A stretch of 8,420 nt of DNA from Actinomycetota bacterium (GCA_026393655.1 JAPKZT010000015.1:1-8420); one strand, 5' to 3'. Shown: positions 1 through 6,889, counted from the first letter of the stretch. The notes: generated from the letters alone by a model not told the origin. Translations and numbers: made by a program.

Positions 1-57
1 ACTAGCAAACAGAAAAACGGCAACAGTCAGAAAAACAATACGTCTAAAACCCTGCAC
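1..57 (-). CDS. Possible 5' end of a secreted or membrane protein gene (partial, cut by window edge)
   Basis: On the minus strand a GTG at 57-55 opens a frame that runs without a stop to the window edge. It reads MQGFRRIVFLTVAVFLFAS, a short basic stretch followed by about 13 hydrophobic residues, which is the pattern of a signal peptide or N-terminal membrane anchor. A TTG at 69-67 in the same frame is an alternative start. A G-rich stretch (GGGG, read on the minus strand from 67 to 64) lies six bases upstream of the GTG and could act as a weak ribosome binding site. The gene would follow the MttB-like gene on the same strand after about 97 bases. Only 19 codons are visible, so no family can be assigned and the call rests on the hydrophobic pattern alone. 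It could be a chance open frame. Confidence 0.33.
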   Translation of the reverse strand, partial: MQGFRRIVFLTVAVFLFAS

Positions 58-82
58 CGAGCACCCCAAGCTTCATTTAGAA

Positions 83-100
83 CAAAGTCTTAGGACTTTG
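83..100 (-). terminator. Small hairpin downstream of the MttB-like gene, weak terminator candidate
   Basis: CAAAGTC (83-89) and GACTTTG (94-100) form a perfect 7-bp stem with a 4-base loop. It lies 54 bases beyond the stop of the minus-strand MttB-like gene. Read on the minus strand, the stem is followed only by a short mixed TTCT, not a run of T, and the stem has three G-C pairs. It is therefore a poor intrinsic terminator. It could reduce readthrough or be incidental. The rest of 58-154 is AT-rich with no gene. It includes an imperfect 12-base tandem repeat (TTTGAAGTGAGA at 124-135, TTTGAAGCGAGT at 136-147) and a -10-like TACAAT on the minus strand (114-109) that has no matching -35. Confidence 0.3.
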
Positions 101-154
101 ATTAATGAATTGTATTACAAATTTTTGAAGTGAGATTTGAAGCGAGTTTTATAG

Positions 155-1741
155 TTAGACAGTTGCAGTTTCACTGCGCAGAGCCGGGTGAATCATGTTT
201 TCACGAGGCAGTGCAATTGGCAGGTATTCGCGGATCTTGGCATCAACTTCTTCGGGTATGTGGCTCGGGAAGTTGTTGTCGAGAACTTGCTTGACTTTGG
301 CGATCGCCACATCAATGATTTGTGGTCGACCGACTTCGTTCCATTCTTTCGGGCTCAAACGGTCGCCAACAGCAGGGTAGATGTATTCGGTCTGCATAAT
401 GTCAAGAGTTTGTTTGGCACCCAAATAGTGACCCGGGCCGCCAATAACTGCGGCACGAATCGTGTCAACTGACAAAGACTCGTCAGTAACTTCGATGCCT
501 TTAATTGTGCGTTGCACTGCACCGACGATGTCGTTGTCGAGTACAACTCCTTCAAGCGAGAAGCCGAGCAAACTGCCGTGCATGCCGGCTGATTCATAAA
601 TCAAGTTCATGCCTGCATTGCCAACGAGCGCGTGGTTGTAACCTTTTTCTGCACCGGCTTGCGCATCTGGAATCTTTGAATCGCTGATGCCAGATGACGT
701 GCCGCCAGTGAGATCATAGAAGTGAGCCATTTGCGCGCTCGCTGCAGAGAGAATCGCCTGTTCTGGGCTACCACCCGACATTGCGCCTGAACGCAAGTCA
801 GAAACGAAAGACCAAGTGCCAAATATCGCTGGGTGACCAGGCACAAGCGCATTGACATATGCCAAACCTGCGAGTACTTCTGCAGTTTCTTGAACGAGTG
901 CACCGGCAAGGGCTGCTGGTGCAGTTGCACCGGCTTGACCAGCCGACAACAATAACACGGGCATTCCGCCGTAAACCGCAGTCTCTAAACAACGACACGC
1001 ATCTGTGGCGAACTTAAGTGGAGGAACTACAAAGCAATTCGACTGACTAACAAACGGACGAGCACGCCACTTGTCTTCGCCACCTGCGATGTCGTGCAAC
1101 ATTCGCAACGACGCATCTAGGTGATCTGGGTGTACCCAAGATGTACCAACGTGTTTTGTTGTGCCGCTAACGCTCAGATAGCAGGTGTTGATATCCATTT
1201 CTGCTGGGTCTGGCAAATCGCGTGGCACTACTGTTCGCTGATAGAAGTGGATGTGCTCCATCTGGTCAACAAGTCGCGCAATGTCATAGGCGTCTTGTGA
1301 GACGGATTCGCGGTACTCGCCGGTCTTTGGGTCAACGATGTAAACAGCCGCACCCGCAGTGCCAAAATAAACTTTCTTACCCGAAGGTTGCATATCGTAT
1401 TTTGGATCTTGTCCGTAAAGAGTAAAGTTGCGCGCGGCAATTGAGAGAGTGTGCTCGATCAAACTGCGTGGAAACAACAATCGACCTTCTGGTGAAAGTG
1501 TGCAACCAAGTGGCAACAGCGCGTCAAGACAAGTTGGTATCGCATCTGCAAGGCCGATGTTTTCTAAAACGTCAATTGCTGCATTATGAACTTTCAACAC
1601 TTCAGCATCTGTTAGTGGCTTATAGCGACCGCTCTCCATGCCTGGGTTAACTGGTCGAATATCGAGTGCGAGTGGTGCAGCGCGAAGTGCGCGACGAGCG
1701 CCTGGGCCGCCACGGCGGTTTGGTTGTTGTGAACTGGTCAT
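155..1741 (-). CDS. Trimethylamine methyltransferase (MttB) superfamily protein, non-pyrrolysine type
   Basis: This 528-residue protein belongs to the MttB/COG5598 superfamily of TIM-barrel corrinoid methyltransferases. Characterised members transfer a methyl group from trimethylamine (the pyrrolysine enzymes) or from glycine betaine and other quaternary amines (members without pyrrolysine, such as MtgB) to the cobalt of a partner corrinoid protein. The basic, glycine-rich N-terminus (RRGGPGARRALR, residues 9-20) is typical of the copies found in aerobic bacteria. Family-like segments include KVYFGTAGAAVYIVD (123-137), a GGMPVLLLSAGQAGATAP stretch (258-275) and SSGISDSKIPDAQAG followed by NAGMNLIYESAGM (349-387). 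The frame has no internal amber codon, so it is not a pyrrolysine enzyme. The length of about 500 residues is normal. The ATG is preceded by AGGA (1752-1749) at a good distance. It lies 27 bases downstream of the DMGDH-like gene on the same strand, which suggests co-transcription and a role in methylated-amine catabolism. No corrinoid protein gene is in the window, so the substrate is unresolved. Confidence 0.88.
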   Translation of the reverse strand: MTSSQQPNRRGGPGARRALRAAPLALDIRPVNPGMESGRYKPLTDAEVLKVHNAAIDVLENIGLADAIPTCLDALLPLGCTLSPEGRLLFPRSLIEHTLSIAARNFTLYGQDPKYDMQPSGKKVYFGTAGAAVYIVDPKTGEYRESVSQDAYDIARLVDQMEHIHFYQRTVVPRDLPDPAEMDINTCYLSVSGTTKHVGTSWVHPDHLDASLRMLHDIAGGEDKWRARPFVSQSNCFVVPPLKFATDACRCLETAVYGGMPVLLLSAGQAGATAPAALAGALVQETAEVLAGLAYVNALVPGHPAIFGTWSFVSDLRSGAMSGGSPEQAILSAASAQMAHFYDLTGGTSSGISDSKIPDAQAGAEKGYNHALVGNAGMNLIYESAGMHGSLLGFSLEGVVLDNDIVGAVQRTIKGIEVTDESLSVDTIRAAVIGGPGHYLGAKQTLDIMQTEYIYPAVGDRLSPKEWNEVGRPQIIDVAIAKVKQVLDNNFPSHIPEEVDAKIREYLPIALPRENMIHPALRSETATV

Positions 1742-1748
1742 TTGATAA

Positions 1749-1752
1749 TCCT
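1749..1752 (-). promoter_or_regulatory. Ribosome binding site of the MttB-like gene
   Basis: Read on the minus strand, AGGA lies seven bases before the ATG at 1741-1739. It sits in the 27-base gap after the upstream DMGDH-like gene. It supports independent initiation of the MttB-like protein rather than a fusion by readthrough, even though the two genes share a reading frame. Confidence 0.6.
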
Positions 1753-1768
1753 ATTCTCTGGTTAATTG

Positions 1769-4237
1769 CTAAGACTTGATTCGTAAGCTTTTCGGGTCGT
1801 AAAACGGATCTAGCGAAGCAGTCGCCTTAATTCTGTCACCAGCAACCTCAATTTCGTATTCTGCATCGGTTATAAAGTTTTTATCTGCGATGCCATTTTT
1901 ATTGGAAACATAACCCATTCCGAGTGATGCGTTCAGGGTGTGACCAAACATACCCGAAGTGATGCTTCCAACTAGTTCGCCATCGCGCCAAATCGGTTCG
2001 TTGTGATAAAGCAATCGCTCTGGGTCGGCAAGCGAAAACTGCACCATGCGTTTGTGTAGCCCTTCCTCTTTTTGCTTGGCGAGTGCATCGCGACCGATGA
2101 ATCCGCCTTGTTTGTTCATTGCGACAACAAAACCAAGCCCGGCCTCAAGTGGTGTGTCGTCTGGCGAAACGTCATGTCCCCAGTGGCGGTAGCCCTTTTC
2201 GGTTCGCAACGAGTTGAGCGCGTGATAACCAGCATGTTGCAGACCAAACTCTTTGCCCGCATTTGTTATCGCGTCAAACACACTCATTGTGAACTCTGTT
2301 GGAATGTATATCTCCCAGCCAAGCTCGCCTACGTATGTGATGCGGTTGGCTCGCACTCGCGCATACGCCAAGTCGATTATTTTTGATGTGCCAAAAGCAA
2401 ATGACTCGTTTGAAAGATCGTCGGGAGTGAGCGACTCGAGTAAGGCTCGTGAGTTTGGTCCCATCACGCTCAAGACCGATTGACCTGAAGATACATCAAT
2501 CGCCATCGCCCGAGCTTTAGTCGGGATGTGATCGCGTAACCAAGCAAAGTCGCGAACCTGTGTGGCTGCGGCAGTGACTAGTAAGTACGAGTCAAGTGCT
2601 TGGCGAGTAACTGTGAGATCGGCTTCAATGCCGCCAGTTTCGTTTAGCCATTGTGTGTAGACGATCTTGCCAACAGCGACATCAACTTCGTTGGCGCAAA
2701 TTTGATTGAGCACCGACATCGCGTCTGGGCCTTGCAAAATAAATTTGCCGAACGACGACTGGTCAAACAAACCAACTGCGTTGCGCACCGCGTGGTGTTC
2801 TTGCGCGCTGTAGCCGAACCAGTTTTGCTTGCCATATGTATAGACATATTCTGGTTTTACGCCACTTGGGGCAAACCAGTTCGTGCGCTCCCAGCCGGCG
2901 ACTTCGCCGAAGCAAGCGCCACGCTCGGCGAGGCGATCATGCAATACAGATTTGCGAACACCACGTGCGGTTTCTGGTTGTCTAAATGGCCAGTGCATTG
3001 CATAGAGCAAGCCGAGTGTTTCAACCGTGCGGTCGTGCAGATATTTTTTGTTGCGTTGATACGGCATCGAGCGACGCACGTCGACGTCCCACAAATCCAT
3101 CGGAGGACGACCGTCAAGAATCCAGTCGGCGAGAACTTTGCCAGCACCACCCGACGACTGAATGCCGATCGAGTTGAAACCTGCTGCCACAAAAAGATTT
3201 TCAACATCTGGTGATTCGCCGAGCAAATAGCGATCGTCTGGAGTAAACGATTCTGGACCGTTAAAAAACAATCTGATGCCAGTTTTGGCAAGCAACGGCA
3301 TGCGATGTGTTGCGGCTGCAACCAATGGTTCGATGTGTTCAAAATCTTCTGGTAGCGATGTGAATGAGAAATCCTCGGAGATTCCTTTCATGCCCCAAGG
3401 TTTAGCAACTGGCTCAAACCAACCGACTAAAAGTTTGCCTGCATCTTCTTTGAAGTAGCCGCAACCATCAGGGTCACGAAGCACCGGCATGTTTGGAGAA
3501 ATGTCAGGCACCGCTTCGGTGACGATATAGAAGTGCTCGGCGGCATGTAGCGGAACAATCGCTCCAGCAGCATCGGCAAGTTCGCGAGCCCACATACCTG
3601 CACAGTTGACAACAAACTCTGCGCGAATTTCGGTTTGCGCTTTATCGCCGTTGTCGAGTGTCGCTTTTACGCCAACTGCGCGACCATCTTCAACAATTAT
3701 TGAGTCGACTTTGATGTTCTCAATTATCTTTACGCCAAGTGCACGGGCACCTTTGGCGAGAGCCTGTGTCGTATCAATTGGGTTGACAACGCCATCATTT
3801 GGTAGGTGTACACCGCCAACCAGATCGTCAACTCTTGCCAGTGGAAGCAACTCTGAAATTTCTTTTGGTGAGACAATATTTACATCTAGCCCGAAAACGC
3901 GTGCCATCGACGCACCGCGTTTCAGTTCTTCAAATCTTTCATGGTTTGGCGCAACTGCAACAGAGCCGCGTTGTTGAAACCCAGTTGCTTGACCAGTCTC
4001 GGCTTCAAGAGTCTTGAATAAATTCGTCGTGTATTGCGCAAGTCGAGTCAGGTTATGTGTTGCCCGTAATTGGCCGACAAGTCCGGCAGCGTGCCAAGTT
4101 GTGCCACAAGTGAGCTGTTTTCGCTCAAGTAGCACGACATCTGTGCAACCGCGCAACGCTAAGTGATAGGCAACGCTGCACCCAACAATGCCACCGCCAA
4201 CGATTACGACACGAGCACTCTTGGGTACGTCAACCAT
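1769..4237 (-). CDS. Dimethylglycine/sarcosine dehydrogenase-like FAD oxidoreductase with GCV-T domain (intact paralogue)
   Basis: This 822-residue protein has the full dimethylglycine/sarcosine dehydrogenase architecture. The N-terminal FAD-binding DAO domain carries the dinucleotide motif VVIVGGGIVG (10-19) and TWHAAG with His49, which matches the histidine that binds FAD covalently in mammalian DMGDH. A linker around 385-450 is followed by a glycine-cleavage-T-like domain from about 460 to 700, with GGIEADLTV (535-543), MGPNSRALL (592-600) and YVGELGWE (635-642). The C-terminal barrel (about 705-822) contains GFIGRDAL. Asp540 in GGIEAD aligns with the aspartate used in folate chemistry in dimethylglycine oxidase. 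The family oxidises N-methyl groups to an imine and captures the one-carbon unit as 5,10-methylenetetrahydrofolate. The protein is probably cytoplasmic, since no signal peptide is seen. AAGGTG (4247-4242) precedes the ATG. It is the first gene of a minus-strand pair with the MttB-like gene and ends in a TAG stop. The exact substrate (dimethylglycine, sarcosine or another methylamine) cannot be told from sequence. Confidence 0.92.
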   Translation of the reverse strand: MVDVPKSARVVIVGGGIVGCSVAYHLALRGCTDVVLLERKQLTCGTTWHAAGLVGQLRATHNLTRLAQYTTNLFKTLEAETGQATGFQQRGSVAVAPNHERFEELKRGASMARVFGLDVNIVSPKEISELLPLARVDDLVGGVHLPNDGVVNPIDTTQALAKGARALGVKIIENIKVDSIIVEDGRAVGVKATLDNGDKAQTEIRAEFVVNCAGMWARELADAAGAIVPLHAAEHFYIVTEAVPDISPNMPVLRDPDGCGYFKEDAGKLLVGWFEPVAKPWGMKGISEDFSFTSLPEDFEHIEPLVAAATHRMPLLAKTGIRLFFNGPESFTPDDRYLLGESPDVENLFVAAGFNSIGIQSSGGAGKVLADWILDGRPPMDLWDVDVRRSMPYQRNKKYLHDRTVETLGLLYAMHWPFRQPETARGVRKSVLHDRLAERGACFGEVAGWERTNWFAPSGVKPEYVYTYGKQNWFGYSAQEHHAVRNAVGLFDQSSFGKFILQGPDAMSVLNQICANEVDVAVGKIVYTQWLNETGGIEADLTVTRQALDSYLLVTAAATQVRDFAWLRDHIPTKARAMAIDVSSGQSVLSVMGPNSRALLESLTPDDLSNESFAFGTSKIIDLAYARVRANRITYVGELGWEIYIPTEFTMSVFDAITNAGKEFGLQHAGYHALNSLRTEKGYRHWGHDVSPDDTPLEAGLGFVVAMNKQGGFIGRDALAKQKEEGLHKRMVQFSLADPERLLYHNEPIWRDGELVGSITSGMFGHTLNASLGMGYVSNKNGIADKNFITDAEYEIEVAGDRIKATASLDPFYDPKSLRIKS

Positions 4238-4379
4238 TTGGCACCTTATTCTTTCTGAAGACTTTCTGGATTATTTCTGAGAATTTGTCAACACACTCGG
4301 GGATTCTTTAGCATCGTCAACGCTACAGTTTGGCACTGAAATTTGAAAAACGACTAGACGAAAAGATTGGTTTTAGATC
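4238..4379. promoter_or_regulatory. Divergent intergenic region between the two DMGDH-like genes
   Basis: These 142 bases separate two divergently transcribed paralogues, so the promoters of both should lie here. On the plus strand TTGTCA (4285-4290), 18 bases and TAGCAT (4309-4314) form a passable -35/-10 pair. On the minus strand the overlapping sequence gives a perfect TTGACA (4289-4284) but no good -10 at standard spacing. Short direct repeats are present: TTTGGCAC at 4237-4244 and 4329-4336, and GTCAAC at 4287-4292 and 4316-4321. They could be operator half-sites for a shared regulator or could be chance. No regulator gene is in the window. The plus-strand gene has no clear Shine-Dalgarno sequence before its ATG at 4380. 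Confidence 0.45.
4242..4247 (-). promoter_or_regulatory. Ribosome binding site of the minus-strand DMGDH-like gene
   Basis: Read on the minus strand, AAGGTG lies four bases before the ATG at 4237-4235, in the sequence AAGGTGCCAAATG. The spacing from the AAGG core is six bases. It fixes the start just upstream of the FAD-binding motif. Confidence 0.6.
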
Positions 4380-6311
4380 ATGGGCGAGCGAGCAAAAATT
4401 GTAATCATCGGTGGCGGAATCGCTGGCTGCAGTGCTCTTTATCACCTCGCGAAAATGGGTTGCACCGATGTTTTGTTACTTGAACGAGACGAACTGACAT
4501 CTGGTTCTACATGGCACGCTGCTGGCAATGTGCCGACATATTCAACAAGTTGGAGTGTGATGCAGGTGCAAAAATATACTGCTGCTCTATATCGCGAACT
4601 TGCAACTGATAAAGATTTTCCGATTAGTTATCACGTCACTGGCTCAGTTCGCCTCGCGCACAGTGAAGAACGCATGGCCGAGTTTCGCCACGTTAAGAGC
4701 ATGGCGCGTGCCAACAACATGGAGTACGACATGCTCACTCCAGCAGATTTGGTTGACCGATATCCGCTGATTAAGACGCACGATTTACTCGGCGCACTTT
4801 GGGATCCACTCGACGGCGACATCGACCCCTCGCAAGTTACTCAGGCGATGGCTCGTGCTGCACGCGCACTTGGTGCGCGTGTGCGTCGTAATGAGCGAGT
4901 GACTGCATTGCGTCAGCACAAAAATTATGAATGGACAGTTACGACAAATGCAGCGGGCGTCGAAACCGAGATCGACTGCGAAATTGTTATCAACGCTGCT
5001 GGATATCGCGCAGGCGAAGTGATGCAACTTATTGGTCGACATCTGCCGATCATGACAATGGCACATCAATATTTAATTACCGAAGAGATTGACGAACTTG
5101 CGGCACGAAGTGAGCCACTGCCATTGCTTCGTGACCCTGACACTTCGTATTACTTGCGTCAAGAGCGAAATGGTTTCATTCTCGGGCCATATGAGTGGCA
5201 AGCAACGCCGATGTGGCTCGACGGAATCCCGGATCAATTCGCAAACCAATTGTGGCCAGACGAACTCGAGCGTCTTGAAAAACAAATTCTTGACGCAGGC
5301 GAGCGAGTGCCAGTTTTGGCAGATGCCGGTATCGCGCGTGTTGTCAACGGACCAATCCCTTATGCACCAGACGGCAACCCATATCTTGGGCCTGAGCGTG
5401 GCATGCGAAATTTCTTTCATTGCAACACATTTAGTTTCGGTATCGCGCAAGGTGGCGGCGCTGGCAAAGCAATTGCCGAGTGGATTCTTGATGGTCGCCC
5501 AGAATTTGATTTGTGGGCAATTGACCGCCGCCGTTACAAGGCATACGCGACAACGCAATACACGGTTGATAAAGCAGTTGAGGTTTATCAAAACGAATAC
5601 GCGATGGGTTTCCCTTTTGAAGAACGCCCAGCGTGTCGCCCTGCGTACATGTCTCCGTTATACGAGCAACTAAAGAAAAAAGGTGCGGCCTATGGTGCTC
5701 GCGGAGGATGGGAGCGACCAACTTATTTCGATCCAAAGAACGAAGTAACAGATCACTCACTCTCATTTTTTAGACGCAACGGCTGGCGCACAGTTGTTGC
5801 TAAAGAAGTACACGCAGCGCGCAACGGCGTAGCAGTTCTTGACCTGCCAGGCTTTACAAAAATTGAAGTCAAAGGTTCAGGTGCATTCGCGTATCTTGAC
5901 AATCTGCTGTGCACGAAACTGCCGAAGGTTGGACGCATAAGTCTTGTCTACGCATTGTTGCCAGACGGCAAAGTATTGAGCGAGTTCACAGTCGTTCGAG
6001 TTGCAGAAGATAGTTTCTATCTCGTTGGCGCTGCTGGTTCTGAATGGCATGATCTTGACGTTCTTGAGATGGCATTGCCGACTGATGGTTCGGTGACGCT
6101 GAAAAATGTCACCGCCGATTACGGCTCAATTATTTTGGTCGGGCCACGATCGCGCGATGTGCTTTCGCAAGTCACGACAACACCGATCGACAACGATTCT
6201 TTCAAGTGGTTGTCAGCGCAGATGATTGATACGGCTGTTGGTCCAGTTCGTGCATTGCGTGTGAACTATGTTGGCGAACTCGGTTGGGAGTTGCACGCAT
6301 CGAACGACTAG
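4380..6311 (+). CDS. Second dimethylglycine dehydrogenase-like flavoprotein, N-terminal part up to an in-frame TAG
   Basis: This frame encodes 643 residues before a TAG at 6309-6311. It has the same layout as the minus-strand paralogue. The FAD motif is IVIIGGGIAG (7-16), and TWHAAG contains His46, the expected covalent FAD site. The DAO domain runs to about residue 385, and the glycine-cleavage-T-like domain follows from about 455. That domain is broken right after YVGELGWELHASND (630-643). The aspartate implicated in folate chemistry (Asp540 in the paralogue, in GGIEAD) is replaced here by Glu535 in GKVLSE, so the one-carbon acceptor step may differ. The start is the ATG just before the FAD motif, with only a weak ribosome site. 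The gene is transcribed divergently from the other DMGDH/MttB pair. If translation really stops here, the product lacks the end of the T domain and the C-terminal barrel and would probably be misfolded. The FAD half alone might still fold. Confidence 0.85.
   Translation: MGERAKIVIIGGGIAGCSALYHLAKMGCTDVLLLERDELTSGSTWHAAGNVPTYSTSWSVMQVQKYTAALYRELATDKDFPISYHVTGSVRLAHSEERMAEFRHVKSMARANNMEYDMLTPADLVDRYPLIKTHDLLGALWDPLDGDIDPSQVTQAMARAARALGARVRRNERVTALRQHKNYEWTVTTNAAGVETEIDCEIVINAAGYRAGEVMQLIGRHLPIMTMAHQYLITEEIDELAARSEPLPLLRDPDTSYYLRQERNGFILGPYEWQATPMWLDGIPDQFANQLWPDELERLEKQILDAGERVPVLADAGIARVVNGPIPYAPDGNPYLGPERGMRNFFHCNTFSFGIAQGGGAGKAIAEWILDGRPEFDLWAIDRRRYKAYATTQYTVDKAVEVYQNEYAMGFPFEERPACRPAYMSPLYEQLKKKGAAYGARGGWERPTYFDPKNEVTDHSLSFFRRNGWRTVVAKEVHAARNGVAVLDLPGFTKIEVKGSGAFAYLDNLLCTKLPKVGRISLVYALLPDGKVLSEFTVVRVAEDSFYLVGAAGSEWHDLDVLEMALPTDGSVTLKNVTADYGSIILVGPRSRDVLSQVTTTPIDNDSFKWLSAQMIDTAVGPVRALRVNYVGELGWELHASND
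6309..6311 (+). other. In-frame amber (TAG) codon interrupting the DMGDH-like reading frame
   Basis: The codon after Asp643 is TAG, and homology continues in the same frame immediately after it. Alignment to the minus-strand paralogue without any gap places the TAG exactly opposite Phe649: GELGWELHASND-TAG-MVALYDAI against GELGWEIYIPTEF-TMSVFDAI. Only one codon is affected and nothing is inserted or deleted. TAG is one base change from Tyr, Gln, Glu, Lys, Trp, Ser (TCG) or Leu (TTG) codons. The codon is followed directly by ATG. Confidence 0.9.
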
Positions 6312-6815
6312 ATGGTTGCGCTTTACGATGCAATTTGGAAGGCGGGCGAGAAGTTTCAAATCGCCGACATGGGCATTTATGCAGTCGACAGTTTGCGTCT
6401 TGACAAGTGTTATCGCGGATGGAAAGCCGACCTCGAAATCGGATTCTCGCCATTTGATGCTTCGCTAGATCGGTTCGTTGATTTAACAAAACCAGCGTTT
6501 GTCGGTCGCGATGCACTGATCGCCGAGAAAGCTCGCGGTTCGGCGTATCGATTTGTCCCGATGATTCTTGACCAAGATGGCGATGCTGATGCGCCGTTTT
6601 GTGCGTCAGTGTTCAGCGGCGAGAAGCGAATTGGAATCATCACTTCTGGCGGATGGAGTTTCACGCTAAACAAGAGCGTGGCGCTTGCATATGTCCGACC
6701 AGAGTTTGAGGCGCCAGGCACAAAAGTTGAGATTGAAATTTTCGGCACTCGACAATCGGCGACGATTGGTCTCGAGCCATTATTTGATCCCAAAAATGAT
6801 CGGCTCAGATCCTAA
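6312..6815 (+). CDS. C-terminal part of the second DMGDH-like protein (end of GCV-T domain plus C-terminal barrel)
   Basis: These 167 codons continue the upstream frame directly after the TAG. They begin with MVALYDAIWKAGEKF, which matches MSVFDAITNAGKEF in the intact paralogue. They carry the rest of the T-like domain (YAVDSLRLDKCYRGW, 23-37), the start of the C-terminal domain (FVGRDALIAEKARG, 63-76), the barrel signature TSGGWSFTLNKSVALAYV (111-128) and the usual tail EPLFDPKNDRLRS. Joined to the upstream part, the protein would be 811 residues against 822 for the paralogue. No other stop or frameshift is seen, so any inactivation must be recent. The ATG directly follows the TAG, so reinitiation could in principle make this as a separate chain. 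The nearest purine-rich stretch (GGGAG, about 20 bases upstream) is too far for a good ribosome site. It is not expected to be an independent enzyme. Confidence 0.8.
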   Translation: MVALYDAIWKAGEKFQIADMGIYAVDSLRLDKCYRGWKADLEIGFSPFDASLDRFVDLTKPAFVGRDALIAEKARGSAYRFVPMILDQDGDADAPFCASVFSGEKRIGIITSGGWSFTLNKSVALAYVRPEFEAPGTKVEIEIFGTRQSATIGLEPLFDPKNDRLRS

Positions 6816-6854
6816 AAGTACTTCCCAAAAGGTATTAATTGAACACTCTTGGTC

Positions 6855-6860
6855 TATTAT
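6855..6860 (+). promoter_or_regulatory. Candidate -10 element of the carD-like gene
   Basis: TATTAT lies 29 bases before the GTG start of the carD-like gene, in the 74-base gap after the DMGDH-like gene. It matches the TANNNT pattern of actinobacterial housekeeping promoters. No convincing -35 is found at 16-18 bases upstream; TTGAAC at 6839-6844 is too close. The gap shows no clear intrinsic terminator. Confidence 0.35.
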
Positions 6861-6875
6861 GTGGGGTCTGACTTT

Positions 6876-6882
6876 AGAAGGG
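6876..6882 (+). promoter_or_regulatory. Ribosome binding site that supports the GTG start of the carD-like gene
   Basis: AGAAGGG lies seven bases upstream of the GTG at 6890-6892. It is the strongest Shine-Dalgarno sequence in the window and decides the non-ATG start. Confidence 0.65.
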
Positions 6883-6889
6883 TTGTTTA

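Noticed and set aside
46..75. Minus-strand ATG at 75-73 opening MKLGVLGAGF, resembling the start of a Rossmann-fold oxidoreductase
   Set aside because: The frame stops at a TAG after ten codons and again soon after. The frame with the hydrophobic stretch (from 57) is different and does not continue a Rossmann fold.
155..1741. Pyrrolysine-containing trimethylamine methyltransferase
   Set aside because: The frame has no internal TAG and is full length, so this member belongs to the non-pyrrolysine branch.
2651..3342. Open frames of up to 187 codons overlapping the minus-strand DMGDH-like gene
   Set aside because: They are shadows of a well-supported coding frame, with no recognisable domains or ribosome sites.
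5073..5673. Long antisense and alternative-frame open stretches (172 and 194 codons) inside the second DMGDH-like gene
   Set aside because: Their translations are low-complexity Cys/Arg/His-rich sequences with no family resemblance. The region is fully explained by the DAO domain coding frame.
6813..6840. Terminator after the second DMGDH-like gene
   Set aside because: AAGTACTT and a weak TACTT/AAGGTA pairing are present, but there is no stable GC-rich stem and no T run.
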